From positions 39,749,409-39,813,408 of the forward strand of contig NC_084830.1 of assembly GCF_033115175.1 (NCBI RefSeq): a stretch of DNA of 64,000 nucleotides. The letters run 5' to 3'. The notes under the pieces were generated by a model. It worked only from the letters and a program-made list of their open reading frames with translations, was not told where the DNA came from and ran no database searches. The translations under genes were made by a program, and so were the position numbers. Shown here piece after piece: positions 37,065 through 48,193 of the stretch (positions are counted from its first letter, which is position 1; every line of letters begins with the position of its first letter). The DNA comes from Lepus europaeus. Its lineage: Eukaryota > Chordata > Mammalia > Lagomorpha > Leporidae.

Positions 37065-38140
37065 CTAGAAACAAACAAAATATAAGTTTATGAAAATGAC
37101 ATCATGCAAAGATTTTCTCAAAAAAAAAAAAATCAAAAACTATTTTCTTTCATTGGAAAAACATCTACTGAGAAAAAATACTTTTACAGTGAGAACACAT
37201 ACAAAGTAACTAGTAACTAAAAATCAATTTTCATCATTTATTTGCTTCTTATCCTATTATCAGTGTCCTTTATTAAGTTTAAAAACATGCCGCAGTAATG
37301 AAATATTTAAAGTGATTCAAGTCCAACATTTACCTACCCAGACAGCAAAATAAGTTATATAAATTAAAAAAGAAAGCTCTCGGGATTTCCATAGTACTTT
37401 GCATGAAGTGTGTGTTTAAAGAGATCCCAAACTCCACAAGGGAAACTATGGCCGTGGTAGAAATTTGTCATTAGATTTCAAATATCAGGACAAAGAACAT
37501 TAGAATATTTTTTACTTAAGATATATGCACTGTATAACTCTCTGTATTCTTTAGAAATCATTCTGAAAACATCACCTATTTATGATATTTTTAAAATATG
37601 GGACAGTTTTCTTATTCTGATAATTCATTTTCATTATTTGTCCTTTAAACATACTCTCAAAAATAGGTAATGGAAATTCTCACATTCAGATGACCATTTC
37701 TCCCTTTACTGAGAAAAAAAAAGAAAAAAAGCCCAGAAACATCTTGAAAAATGTATCTAGGGCAAACACTGCAGTGCAGTAGGTTATACTAGCATCCTAC
37801 ATTGGAGTGCTGGTTCCAGTCCTGAATCCTCTGCTCCCAACCCAACTTTCTGCTAATGCATCTTATTTCTGTTGCAACAGAAACCTTGGGCCCCTGCATC
37901 CATGTGGGAGACACGGATCAGTTCCTCACTACTGGCAGTTGGGGAGCCAATCAAAGGATAGAAGATCTCTCTGTCTCTATCACTCTGCCTTTCAAATAAA
38001 TAAATAAATACATCCTTAAAAAAATCCAATGTATAATAGTACATAAACTACTCATTTGAAAGGTAGTTTTTTGTTTTTCATGAGATGAGAGGATGTGAGA
38101 AAAGGGTTCTATGATAACAATCAAATGCCTGAAAACATAC
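37065..38140 (-). other. DCAF13: DCAF13 last intron (1.08 kb)
   Basis: This intron has a GTATGT donor and a TTTCTAG acceptor. Apart from the old CSINE at about 37757-38022 it is AT-rich unique sequence with short A-runs. There is no exon-like open frame with splice sites. Confidence 0.85.
37757..38022 (+). mobile_element. Old CSINE in a DCAF13 intron
   Basis: A diverged copy with a CACTGCAGTGCAGTAGGTTA head, a shortened body, and an AAATAAATAAATAAATA tail. It lies 119 bases from the Sof1-exon donor. Confidence 0.9.
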
Positions 38141-38304
38141 TTTCGTCGACGAGCTTCTTTCATGATGCGCTGCTCCTGAATCTGGCTGTAGATAGATTTT
38201 GGAAGATGTCGATGACGAGCTATACGTTTTATACTAGGATGATGTTGAAATTTCTCCTTTAACTTCTGGTTATAATTATTGGCTGCTTTTTCTCGTGATG
38301 TAAG
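38141..38304 (-). CDS. DCAF13: DCAF13 coding exon (Sof1 domain, first part)
   Basis: This 164-nt exon encodes LTSREKAANNYNQKLKEKF, then QHHPSIKRIARHRHLPK, then SIYSQIQEQRIMKEARRRK; the last Lys codon is split AA/G. This is the conserved Sof1-like C-terminal domain (Pfam PF04158 family). It is strongly basic, fitting RNA or pre-ribosome contact and nucleolar targeting; the latter is inference. The acceptor is TTAATTTTTCAG and the donor is GTATGT. An open frame continues beyond both ends, but the splice sites and the next exon's GAAGTGAAT start define the real boundaries. Confidence 0.96.
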
Positions 38305-39006
38305 CTGAAAAATTAATTTTGATAGTTCAGTGAATAGGAAGCAGCTTTCCCCTCCAAAAAACTCAGTTGTTGGAACTACAACTAAAACTGCCAATGTAAT
38401 TCTGTCCTTTACAAGGTTATGTTATTAATACCAACTCTGTAAACACCAAATTTCCCTGTAGGCAACAAGCCTGCAGTGAAGAGTCATCACCAAATGAAAA
38501 ACAGAGCTGCTGAAAGAGTGGACCACAAAGGTGGACCTTCCTAGGCATGAACAATAAAGGAAAAGCACACAATCACTCCAATGTGGGGTGTGGCTTGGGG
38601 GTGAGAACTACTGAAACAAAAATGAGGAAAAAGGGTATTCAATTCCATAACTAACCTTTGATACAATTTAGAGGAACATTTTATGATGAACTAAAACCTA
38701 GGCATAAATAAAATAAGTAAAATAAAATGGACAGAAGTTCTCTGTCCATGTGTGACTCACTGCATCTAGAACAAATGCAAATCTAGATGTAGATTTAACT
38801 TACCAATCATTAGATCCAAAACAGAATTACTGACCAGTCATTATATCCAAATTAGAATGAACCTTACTGCCTATATCTTGATTTTCCTATCAGGGCTAAG
38901 TAGAAAATAATTATTTAACCTTTCCTTCTTAAACTTAATATCTGCTTCTGGTATAAATACCTTGCATATTTCTTTTTGAAGATAGCACATTTAGAAAACT
39001 ATCAGG

Positions 39007-39329
39007 GCGGCTGGTACTATGGAACAGTAAGCTCAGCCTCATCCCATTTGGACACCAGTTCATGTCCTAACTGTTTCTCTTCTGAGCCAGCTCTCTGCTT
39101 ATGGCTTGGGAAAGCAGTTGAAGAAGGGCCAAGTCCTTGGGCCCCTGCACCCACATGGGAGACCTAGAAGAAGCTCCTGGCTCCTGGATTCAGATTGGCA
39201 CAGCTTCGGCTGTTGTGGCCATTTGGGGAGTGAAACAGTGAATGTAAGACCTCTCTGTCTCTGTCTCTCTCTCTCTCTCTCTGTAACCCTGCCTCTCAAA
39301 TAAATAAAGCCCCTAAAAAAAAAAAAAAG
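39007..39329 (+). mobile_element. CSINE with TSD in a DCAF13 intron
   Basis: TSD GAAAACTATCAGG at 38994-39006 and 39330-39342. Antisense to the gene. Confidence 0.96.
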
Positions 39330-39816
39330 GAAAACTATCAGGAACAAAACAAAAATCAATAAAGAAGTAACTAGTCAACAATATCTGTTATATTTTCATT
39401 AAGTGTCTTAAAAATGTTTTGTATTTCCTTTTTATTTAAGTGTATCACCATGTCTTGGATAATAAAGACCTCACAGGGATTTGCAACTTTTGATCTGATC
39501 AATTACTATTCCTCCTACAGAAGAGAGGTGTGCCCCTAAATTCTATGCTGCAAGTCCCTACTCCTCAAGGAAAACACAAAGAATCAAGAAGCTCAAATTT
39601 CAAACAACTGAACTAACAAAGGCATTCTGAAGGAGCCCTTAACTTTAAAAAAATCAGTATAGTCTTGTTGGTAACTTACCTCCTTGTTTTTTTTTAACAG
39701 TTATGCCAATTTGACCAAAATAACTAAAGTACTTCTAATAAATTATGTTTACAATACAATGATAGCCAATAAAATCAGAAGGTAGCCTCATGACAATGAA
39801 ATGAAATGAGTCTCTT

Positions 39817-40147
39817 GGTGCCGGTGCTGTGGCACAGTGAGTTAAAGCCCTGGCCTGAAGTGCTGGCATCCCATATGGGTGCTGGTTCTACTCCCTGCTG
39901 CTTCTCTTCTGATCCAGCTCTCTGCTATGGTCTGGGAAAGCAGTGGAAGATGGCCCAACTCCCTGGGCTCTTGCACCCATGTGGGAGGCCCAGAAGAAGC
40001 TCTTGGCTCCTGGCTTCAGACTGGTGCAGCTCCGGCCATTGCGGCCATCTGGGGAGTGAACCAGCAGATGGAGGACTTCTCTCTCTGTCTCTTCCTCTCT
40101 CTGTAACTCTTTCAAATAAATAAAATAAATCTTTAAATAAATAAATA
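39817..40147 (+). mobile_element. CSINE beside a DCAF13 splice donor
   Basis: Perfect 18-bp TSD, AAATGAAATGAGTCTCTT, at 39799-39816 and 40148-40165. The right-hand copy covers intron bases +3 to +20 of the donor at 40167, so the insertion left the donor intact. The element is antisense to DCAF13. Confidence 0.97.
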
Positions 40148-40167
40148 AAATGAAATGAGTCTCTTAC

Positions 40168-40303
40168 CACACCCAACTTTTCAGAAGCATTAGCTTTCCA
40201 CAGACGAATGTTCATTTCATCAGATCCACACATGATGTACTTGCTGTCAGAAGTCCATTTTACACAAATAACATGCTGCATTCTCTTTGTGTGATAGACT
40301 TCT
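40168..40303 (-). CDS. DCAF13: DCAF13 coding exon (last WD40 blade)
   Basis: This 136-nt exon encodes EVYHTKRMQHVICVKW, then TSDSKYIMCGSDEMNIRLWKANASEKLGV. VKWTSDSKYIMCGSDEMNIRLW is a textbook WD40 blade and is the last one before the Sof1 domain. The first base completes an Arg codon from the previous exon, and the 3' end is phase 0 at the GTG/GTAAGA donor. The acceptor TTTTTCTATAG lies next to an AT-only low-complexity tract (40316-40396). The donor is unusual in context: the TSD of a CSINE starts at intron base +3 (see the element at 39817). Confidence 0.96.
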
Positions 40304-40315
40304 CTATAGAAAAAG

Positions 40316-40396
40316 AATTAATTAATAATCATTAAATAATTTATTATTAAATTAATTATTAATTATTATTTATTAAAATAATTAATAAAAATACTT
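40316..40396. repeat. AT-only low-complexity tract
   Basis: About 80 bases, almost only A and T, with overlapping AATTAATTATTA-type palindromes, 13 bases upstream of the 3' splice site of the exon at 40303. Confidence 0.85.
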
Positions 40397-41525
40397 GGGA
40401 TTTTGTTATAGCCTTTCTTGAACAGTTGCTTATCAAGTACCAGGATATCATTTTCAGGTCTGAAGGGAATATAAAAGGGAAATACAAATTCATTCCAATG
40501 TATTTCCATTGACCCCAACGAACTGGGCTCTATACCAAGTGTTGAGGAACCAAAAACACAAAAAAGTAAAACAAAAAAAATCTGCTCTCAGAGAATTTTT
40601 AATACAATTAAAGAATACAGATACACTAAGCAAAACCAGATGTACAGAAATGTTCACAAATCACTGAGTATAAACTCTAAGTAAAAATGCTAAAGCTGGA
40701 GTAACTGTACAGTAAGAAACAGCTTACTCTTAAAAAAGTCCTCGAATCACTTAATTTTTTGTATTTTTTTCATTTGACTGGAAAATAAACTGTAAATGCA
40801 ATAGCATTCAAAGAGCACATTTTTATATACTGAACCTAATGCCTGGCTTTTGCTTTGCTCATATTATTTAAAAAGTTTAATTAATTGAAGTGAGAATTGA
40901 TGATTTACATGTGTGAAAAGAAAGAGAGGGTTACAAAGTGTCTGGTACGTTGAGGTAAGAGTCATTTAATAAATGGAGATGTCAAATATCATACCTATTT
41001 AGAAAGGCTGTGAACCATGCTAAGTGAAGTCACAGCAGATACTATATTCAGAAGTGTAAAGAAGATCATTAAAAAGTAAGAGACAAGGTCAGAAAAAATG
41101 TGATGAGATTTCTGGAGAAACAAATTATCCATATCAGACTACATGACAGAAAAGCAACAGGCTTAACAAATTATACATAGTAAAAGAAAACCCATATGGG
41201 ATGATCAAACCAAATGTAATTCATAACTACAAAAAAAACCTCTAAAGTACATTCATAAAACTAGTCTTTTACACCAGTTCTGGTGGATATTTTGTTGGCA
41301 CTTAAACCTTAAGAAATTTATTTTTAAAAGGGTAAGAAAGACGAATCTATGAAAGGGAGAACTAGATGAGACAGACTGTTTTCTTCTCCCTGTCAAGGCT
41401 CTGCTTTTGTAAGACTCATTTCTTATCATCTCTACCAACTGAATAGGTCCCTCTTTCCAAAACAATGAGTTTAAATGTAAGGAAATTCAATCAGGCTTCA
41501 GCAACCATTAAAAGTAACCTGTTCA

Positions 41526-41875
41526 GGCCGGCGCCGTGGCTCAGTAGGCTAATCCTCCGCCTTGCGGCGCCGGCACACTGCGTTCTAGTCCCGGTCGGGG
41601 CACTGATCCTGTCCCGCTTGCCCTTCTTCCAGGCCAGCTCTCTGCTGTGGCCCGGGAGTGCAGGGGAGGATGGCCCAAGTGCTTGGGCCCTGCACCCCAT
41701 GGGAGACCAGGAGAAGCACCTGGCTCCTGCCTTCGAATCAGCGCGGTGCGCTGGTCGCAGCACGCCGGCCGCAGCGGCCATTGGAGGGTGAACCAACGGC
41801 AAAAAGGAAGACCTTTCTCTCTGTCTCCCTCTACTGTCCACTCTGCCTGTTCAAAAAAAAAAAATTAATAAAAAA
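41526..41875 (+). mobile_element. CSINE (young type) with TSD
   Basis: TSD AAAGTAACCTGTTCA at 41511-41525 and 41876-41890. The tail carries an internal TTAATA. Confidence 0.96.
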
Positions 41876-41890
41876 AAAGTAACCTGTTCA

Positions 41891-42196
41891 GGGGCTGGCA
41901 CTGTGCTGCAGCAAGTTGATGCCCTGGCCTATATGGGCACTGGTTCGAGACCTGGCTGCCCCACTTTCAATCCAGCTCTCTGCTATGGCCTGGGAAAGCA
42001 GTAGAAGATGGCCCAAGTCCTTGGGCCCCTGCACCCACATAGGAGACCCGGAAGAAGCGCCTGGCTCCTGGCTTCGGATAGGCACAGCTCGGCTGTTGCA
42101 GCCAATTGGAAATTGAACCAATGGATGGAAGACCTCTCTCTCTCCTCTCTCTAACGCTGACTTTCAAATAAAATAAATCTTTTTTTTTTTTTTAAA
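41891..42196 (+). mobile_element. CSINE directly downstream of another CSINE
   Basis: It starts immediately after the right TSD of the preceding CSINE. A third, diverged copy of that target (ATAACCGTTTCA) follows at about 42197-42207. Confidence 0.93.
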
Positions 42197-42383
42197 TAAC
42201 CGTTTCAAATAACAGACCAGTAAAATCCAATGACTGGTCACAACCAATTTTGGATTCTCCTTAATTGTGAACTATTAATTAATGGTAAAGAGAGTTCTTA
42301 GCTTCTAGATACATTTATGTTTGCACATATGCTTACTTTATAAAGCTCACTAAAAATTATACTATCAGGAGATAAATACATTT

Positions 42384-42687
42384 CTATTTAAAGATTTATT
42401 TATTTATACAGAGAAAGGGAGAGACGGAGAAAGATATTCCACCTGCTGGTTCACTCCCTAAATAGCTGCAAAGACAGAGATTTGGCCAGGCTGTAGCTAG
42501 GAGCCTTGAACTCCTTCCAGGTCTCCCACATGAATGGCAGGAGCCCAAACACTTGGGCCATCTTCTGCTGCTTTCCCAGGTGCATTAGCAGGGAGCTGGA
42601 GGAAATGGAGCAGCCAGGGCACGAACACAAGCCCATATGGGATGTCAGCATTGCATGCTTAACCTGCTGTGCCACAACGCTGTTCTT
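42384..42687 (-). mobile_element. CSINE with TSD
   Basis: Perfect 13-bp TSD, GATAAATACATTT, at 42371-42383 and 42688-42700. Confidence 0.95.
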
Positions 42688-42904
42688 GATAAATACATTT
42701 TAAAACTTCAGTTCTTTAGAAACATATTCAAAATAAACTAATTTTTCTCTGTGAATGTTAGCAATTTACTTATTTGCTTAGCAAATATTGAATGAAGCTC
42801 AATAAATGCCAACTTCCAAACACTGATTCTATTGTTTTTAAATATTTACTAAGTTTACTATAAAAATTCACACTAATTTTAAGATCTTTCATTGGAAAAT
42901 TTTT

Positions 42905-43238
42905 TTTTGAAAGGCAGAGTGGACAGTGAGAGAGAGAGACAGAGAGAAAGGTCTTCCTTTACTGTTGGTTCACCCTCCAATGGCTGCTGCGGATGGTGCG
43001 CTGGGGCCGGCGCACCGCACTGATCCGAAGCCGGGAGTCAGGTGCTTCTCCTGGTCTCCCATGCCAGTGCAGGGCCCAAGCACTTGGGCCATCCTCCACT
43101 GCACTCCCGGGCCATAGCAGAGAGCTGGACTGGAAGAGGGGCAACCGGGACAGAATCCGGTGCCCTGACCGGGACTAGAACCCAGTGTGCCGGCGCCACA
43201 AGGCGGAGGATTAGCCTATTGAGTTGTGGTGCCGGCCA
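42905..43238 (-). mobile_element. CSINE (young type)
   Basis: CSINE with TTGAAAGGCAGAGTGG at the tail end. A short TSD, GAAAATTTTT, is near 42895-42904 and 43239-43248. Confidence 0.94.
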
Positions 43239-43248
43239 GAAAATTTTT

Positions 43249-43586
43249 TTAAAAGATTTATTTAATTATTTGAAAGTCAGAGTTACACACAGTTAGGAGG
43301 AGAGGCAGAGAGAGAGAGAGAGAGAGAGGTCTTCCATCTGCTGGTTCACTCTCAATTGGCCACAACAGACAGAGCTATGCTGATCCAAAGCCAGGAGCCA
43401 GGAACTTCTTCCTCGTCTCCCATGTAGGTGCAGGGGCCCAAGCACTTGGGCCATCTTGTAGTGCCTTCCCAGGCCATAGCAGAGAGCTGGACTGGAAGTG
43501 GAGCATCTGTGACTAGAACTGGCACCCATATGGGATGCCGGCACTGCAGGCAGTGGCTTTACCCACTACGCCACAGTGCTGGCCCC
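43249..43586 (-). mobile_element. CSINE in tandem
   Basis: It follows the CSINE at 42905 almost directly. A diverged target copy, GGAAAATATTTTA, is at about 43588-43600. Confidence 0.93.
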
Positions 43587-43771
43587 AGGAAAATATTTTA
43601 AAAACAGAGACTACTCAAAGCATGGCCTATGCATCAGCTACTTAATGTCTGCAATGATAGGAAACCAAGCAGACCAAAGAAATGAACTAAAACTAGCTTT
43701 CAAGTAGATGATGGCAAAAGAAAGAGGAATCCCATTTACATCTAATCACCACATGAGTAACATACATTTTT

Positions 43772-44087
43772 AAGATTTATTTATTTATTTGAAAGGTACA
43801 GTTACAGAGAGGCAGAGGCAGAGAGAGATCTTCTATCTACAGGTTCACTCCCCAAATGGCCACAATGCTCAGAACTGAGCTGATCCAAAGCCAGGAGCTT
43901 CCTCTGGGTCTCCCCTGTGGATGTAGGGGCCCAAGGACTTGGGTTATCTTCCATTGCTTTTCCAGGCACATTAGCAGGGAGCTGGATTGGAAGTGGAGGA
44001 GCTGGGGCTCAAACCGGTGCCCAAATGGATGATGCTGGCGCTGCAGGTGGCAGCTTTATTGCTAGCTATGCCACAGCGCCGGACCAT
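43772..44087 (-). mobile_element. CSINE
   Basis: Short TSD ACATACATT, near 43760 and 44094. Confidence 0.92.
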
Positions 44088-44112
44088 GATTACATACATT
44101 ATGACTATGGTG

Positions 44113-44385
44113 GGCGTCAGAATCTGTCCCGGTTGCTCCTCTTCCAGTCCAGCTCTCTGCTGTGGCCTGGGATAGCAGTAGAGGATGGCCCAAGTCCTTG
44201 GGTCCCTGCACCCACATGGGAGACCAGGAGGAGACTCCTGCCTCCTGGCTTTAAATTGGCGTAGCTCCGGCTGTTGCAGCCATTTGGAGAGTGCACCAAC
44301 GGAAGGAAGACCTTTCTCTCTGTCTCTCTCACTGTCTGTAACTCTACCTGTCAAATAAAAAAAAAAAAAAATTAAAAAAAAAAAA
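44113..44385 (+). mobile_element. 5'-truncated CSINE
   Basis: It begins inside the SINE at TCAGAATCTGTCCCGG. An imperfect TSD, GACTATGGTG and GACTATTGTG, is at 44103-44112 and 44386-44395. Confidence 0.9.
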
Positions 44386-44412
44386 GACTATTGTGATTAC
44401 AAAACCTTCAAA

Positions 44413-44725
44413 CCCAGGGACAGTGCTCTGGCATTGTGGGTAAAGCTGCTACCTCCAACACTGGCATCCCATATGAGCACTGGTTCAAGTCCCAGCTGCT
44501 CCTCTTCCCATCCAGCTCCCAGCTAACAGCCTAGGAAAAGCAGCAGAAGATGGCCAAAATGCTTGGCCCCCTGCTAACCACATGGGAGACCTGGAAAAAG
44601 CTCTTAGCTCCTGACTTCAGCCTGGCCACTGCTGCCATCTGGGGAATAAATCAGCCGACGGAAGGTCTCTGTCTCTCTAACTCTTTCAAACAAATAAGTC
44701 AATCTTCACAACACACAACCAAAAA
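44413..44725 (+). mobile_element. CSINE, diverged
   Basis: An AGGGACAGTGCTCTGGCATT head and a diverged body. The tail is an unusual CA/AAC-rich sequence. Confidence 0.9.
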
Positions 44726-45049
44726 ACCAAAACAAAACAAATCACATCAGGAGATAATCCCCTGGAAATGAAATGTAAGAACTCCTTTTTATATAATTCT
44801 GGAGAACCTGAGCTTCCCAGCCAGAACTCTATTAGTTGCCCCCATTGGCTCTGGAATAATCAGCCTGAACTCCGTTGCTGGGCTCTCAGAATCACAGGTA
44901 CTTCTTCTATACATTCCTATTTCTCTTTCTGTTTTTTAATTCTCTTTTCCGTTCCTTCTATGCTTAAGCATCATTTTAGGAAAGCAATCTCTTACTACAT
45001 TTAGAAGTTCTGGTAACAAGAAAAGATGGAGGGCAAATCCTTTTGATTC

Positions 45050-46130
45050 TTAACATCTTCCAGATGTGTGAGAATTTTGAATGAACAACTCCAAAATCCC
45101 TTCATGACAATTTGGAGATTATCAAGGCAACTGCAAAGGAAGCAACAGCCACAGAGAACCAACATCAGGAGTTCTACTATGAAGTTAAAAGGATGAAGAT
45201 CAAAGTCATCAAATCAATCCTTCAGTGCACTTTAGACTCAAATACCTCAGTAATGACAAAGGCAGTGAAGGGGCCAGCGCTGTGGCGCAGTGGGTTAAAG
45301 CCCTGGCCTGAAGTGCCAGCATCCCATATGGGCGCTGGTTCTAATCCCAGCCACTCCTCTTCTGATCCAGCTCTCCATTATGGCCTGGAAAAGCAGTAGA
45401 AGGTGGTCCAAGTGCTTGGGCCCCCAAACCCACATGGGAGACCCAGAAGAAGCTCCTGACTCCTGGCTTCAGATCAGCACAACTCTGGCTATTGTGGCCA
45501 TCTGGCCATCTCTCTCTGTCTCTACCTCTCTCTGTAACTCTTTCAAATAAATTTTTTAAGAAATCTTAAAAAAAAAAAAAGTTGGTGAAGATGACAATTA
45601 TGTGCTGGCAACCAATGAGTATAAAAGGTTTAGGACTCAATATGGCTCCCTCCAATTAGAGTGGAGAAAAATGCAACTATGACCAGTGAAAACACCATTA
45701 GACAAACAGATTCGCTATGACCAAAAAAATTACAAATGAGCTGTCTGGCTCTCAGGAGAGAGGCACTGTCTGAGGCCATGTGAACTTCAAGGAGGCACTT
45801 ATTCTCAAGGTCAGCTGCATCAGCACTGAAGGATCCTGAGAATGAGTAACTCCTTAAATTCTAGATGCTATGTACTTCACTTATCTCTTCCCAGTCCTGA
45901 CTCTCCCAGAAGAGAACGAAGGTGAGTCAGAAAAAGGACAGGATGTGCCTCTGAAAACAAACATCTTTGTTCAGAAGGTTCCGAATCTTCAGAACTACAG
46001 AAGGAAGCCAGCCTGCCTTATCATTATGAGTAATGATAAAAATTTTCTTCATTGCACTAAAATGGTAAGATTTCTTCATCTTGCTGCAGATGTAACATCA
46101 AATGGAATGTTCCCTGGATTTTTTTAAATG
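45050..46130 (+). pseudogene. Unidentified pseudogene-like stretch split by a CSINE
   Basis: Two stretches have a protein-like composition. The first gives KATAKEATATENQHQEFYYEV and more (from about 45112). After the CSINE the second gives DNYVLATNEYKRFRTQYG and further residues, and near 45900 an open frame reads KTNIFVQKVPNLQNYRRKP. The frames are broken by stops, and no splice sites connect them. I do not recognise the parent. It could be an old processed pseudogene or simply unique intron sequence, and no function should be assigned. Confidence 0.3.
45270..45582 (+). mobile_element. CSINE within the pseudogene-like stretch
   Basis: A GGGGCCAGCGCTGTGGCGC head and a poly-A tail ending at about 45580. 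It splits the protein-like segment at 45050-46130. Confidence 0.95.
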
Positions 46131-46748
46131 AATAATAGGTCTCAGAAAGATTCTCAGCTACCATCAATCTTTAGTAGCTGGTAAACTGCTTTCCCATCTC
46201 CACACTGTTGTTTCTAACACAGATGACCACCTCCCACTTCCATTATACAGGTTCTCTCTTCTTCTCTTTCCCTCATCTGATCCGTTTTTTCCCTCTTTTC
46301 CTTTTTGACTATCTCCAATCATTTCTTATTAGCTTTCACCAAGGGCATCTTTCCTTTACTTTCCTATAATTCCATTAAGCAAGACCGGGCCACCCAACCC
46401 AGTATGACTGTAAACAAATACATACATATGTATGCATGCATATGTAGGTACTTGGATTACTTTATTTTTATTCTAATAGTTATTACATTAAAATGGAAAT
46501 CATCATTTCTTCAAGTATAATATCACTATAATTCTTTATATAATTTTTATGGGAAAATTTCTTTCAATTTATTTGGATTTGCTTTATACATGCTTTCAGG
46601 ACAACATCCAAGACATTTTGAAGAAACGAATGTTGAATGTGTACAAAAGTACTCTGCAAACCACAGCAAACCACACAGGGGGTCATATGTTACATAGAAG
46701 TTTTACAATCAGTCTAAGGCAAAAAAATAAGTTCAAAATTACCCTTGA

Positions 46749-47078
46749 GGGGCCAGCACTGTGGTGTAGCAGGTTAAGCCGCCTGCTGCAGTGCTGGCAT
46801 CCTATATGGGCGCCAGTTCGAGTCTCAGCTGCTCCACTTCCAATCCAGCTCTCTGCTGTGGCCTGGGAAGGCACTACAAGATGGCCCAAGCCCTTGGGCC
46901 CCGGCCTGTACGGAAGACTGGGAAGAAGCTCCTGGCTTCTGCCTTTTGATTGGCGTAGCTCTGGACATTGAAGCCAACTGGGAGTGAACCAGAGGATGGA
47001 AAACCTCTCTGTCTCTGCCTCTCCTGTCTCTGTGTAACTCTGACTTTCAAATAAATAAATAAATAAATCTTTTTTTTA
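46749..47078 (+). mobile_element. CSINE with TSD
   Basis: Perfect 14-bp TSD, AAAATTACCCTTGA, at 46735-46748 and 47079-47092. Confidence 0.96.
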
Positions 47079-47714
47079 AAAATTACCCTTGAAAATGCCT
47101 TAAAATGTTATGGTATTCTATATAATCTACTTTAAAACAAGAGTATAATACAAATGTATAAATATATATTTACTAATCCATAATATGTGTAGAGGCTATG
47201 TGCTCATAGAATAAGATATACAAATGAATTATGGGACAGTTGCATATTTAATCTTTCACTACTCAGTCTAGGCACAATCCAAGTACCTACACTAAGGTAG
47301 AATAAGGCAATAATGTCCTGACAACTTAAACTTTTTTCTTTTTGTATTGGTGGACTGAGCTGATTCTGCATAAGTTACAAGTAAATGTAAAGTATTATTT
47401 TTATTAATTGCTCTTAAATTGTTTAGGATGAAACCTATCCATCATCAAACTAAAGTTTTTAGAAACTTTACTAAAAACCATTAAAAAATAATTCTAAATT
47501 AAAAACGACTTGCTGTGAGGTAGACAGATTTAGCACCAACAAATAAGATAATACCTTGTGCAAAGAAATCTCTTGGTAGACTCATGCTTTGCCCACTGAT
47601 GAGAAAGGAGAAGCTGATACTCCAAGTCATGATTCTTGGGTGTGTGCCCCATTACATACACATAGGAGAAAGAAGAACTGAACAAAACTCAATGGCTTTT
47701 TGTTAGTCACATAC

Positions 47715-47879
47715 CTGCTTCGACTTTTATCCACAGGAAAGATTCTAATAGATTTATCAAAACTAGCAGACACAAACTCTTTCCCAGTGGGGGAGTAATC
47801 CACATCAAGCACTGCAGAGACATGGTCCATATGGACCATCACAGGGGTGTCCAGAACACGCATATCAAAAGTATACAAG
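47715..47879 (-). CDS. DCAF13: DCAF13 coding exon (WD40 blade, SASFDKSIRIF)
   Basis: This 165-nt exon encodes LYTFDMRVLDTPVMVHMDH, then VSAVLDVDYSPTGKEF, then VSASFDKSIRIFPVDKSRS. It joins a preceding Asn codon (AA/C) at its start and splits an Arg codon (AG/A) at its end. A complete blade is visible: the HxxxV D-A loop, DVDYSPTGKEFVSASFDKSIRIF, where FDKSIRIF takes the place of the usual W-D ending. The acceptor is TTCTTTTACAG and the donor is GTATGT. The open frame runs a little past the donor into the intron, but the GTATGT and the following exon make the boundary clear. Confidence 0.96.
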
Positions 47880-48193
47880 CTGTAAAAGAATTTTTAAATA
47901 TTTAAATATTTAGTATTTAAACATTTGACATAAATTTCTAGAAAGAATGTAATGAAAGAAGACCCAATAGCTAAACAATGCATATCTAAATATATAGCTC
48001 AATTTTGTACATGGGCAAATGAGAGAAATGGAGAAATATCAATAATAATTATTATTATTCTTTTAGATTATACTTATATACACTTTCCACCTTACAAATC
48101 TACATCTCATTTTAGGAAATGTGGATATTTCAAGAAAGTACAAAAATTACTTTTAGTTTCAATACCTAGAGAAAGTTAATATAGTGTAATTTT

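Larger units (their letters stand above)
38305..40167 (-). other. DCAF13: DCAF13 intron between the last WD40 exon and the Sof1 exon
   Basis: This 1.86-kb intron contains two plus-strand CSINEs with clear TSDs (39007-39329 and 39817-40147). Between 38400 and 38990 it is unique AT-rich sequence in which I recognise nothing. Confidence 0.85.
40304..47714 (-). other. DCAF13: DCAF13 intron, 7.4 kb, SINE-rich
   Basis: This is the largest visible intron. From 40400 to 41500 it is unique AT-rich sequence, followed by a dense block of CSINEs (41526-44725), an unidentified pseudogene-like stretch (45050-46130), and another CSINE at 46749. The interval 47093-47700 is unique and AT-rich. Confidence 0.85.

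Noticed and set aside
38305-38394. Continuation of the open frame upstream of the Sof1 exon
   Set aside because: A good acceptor (TTTTTCAG) sits at 38305, and the preceding exon at 40168 joins it in phase, so the extra codons are intron.
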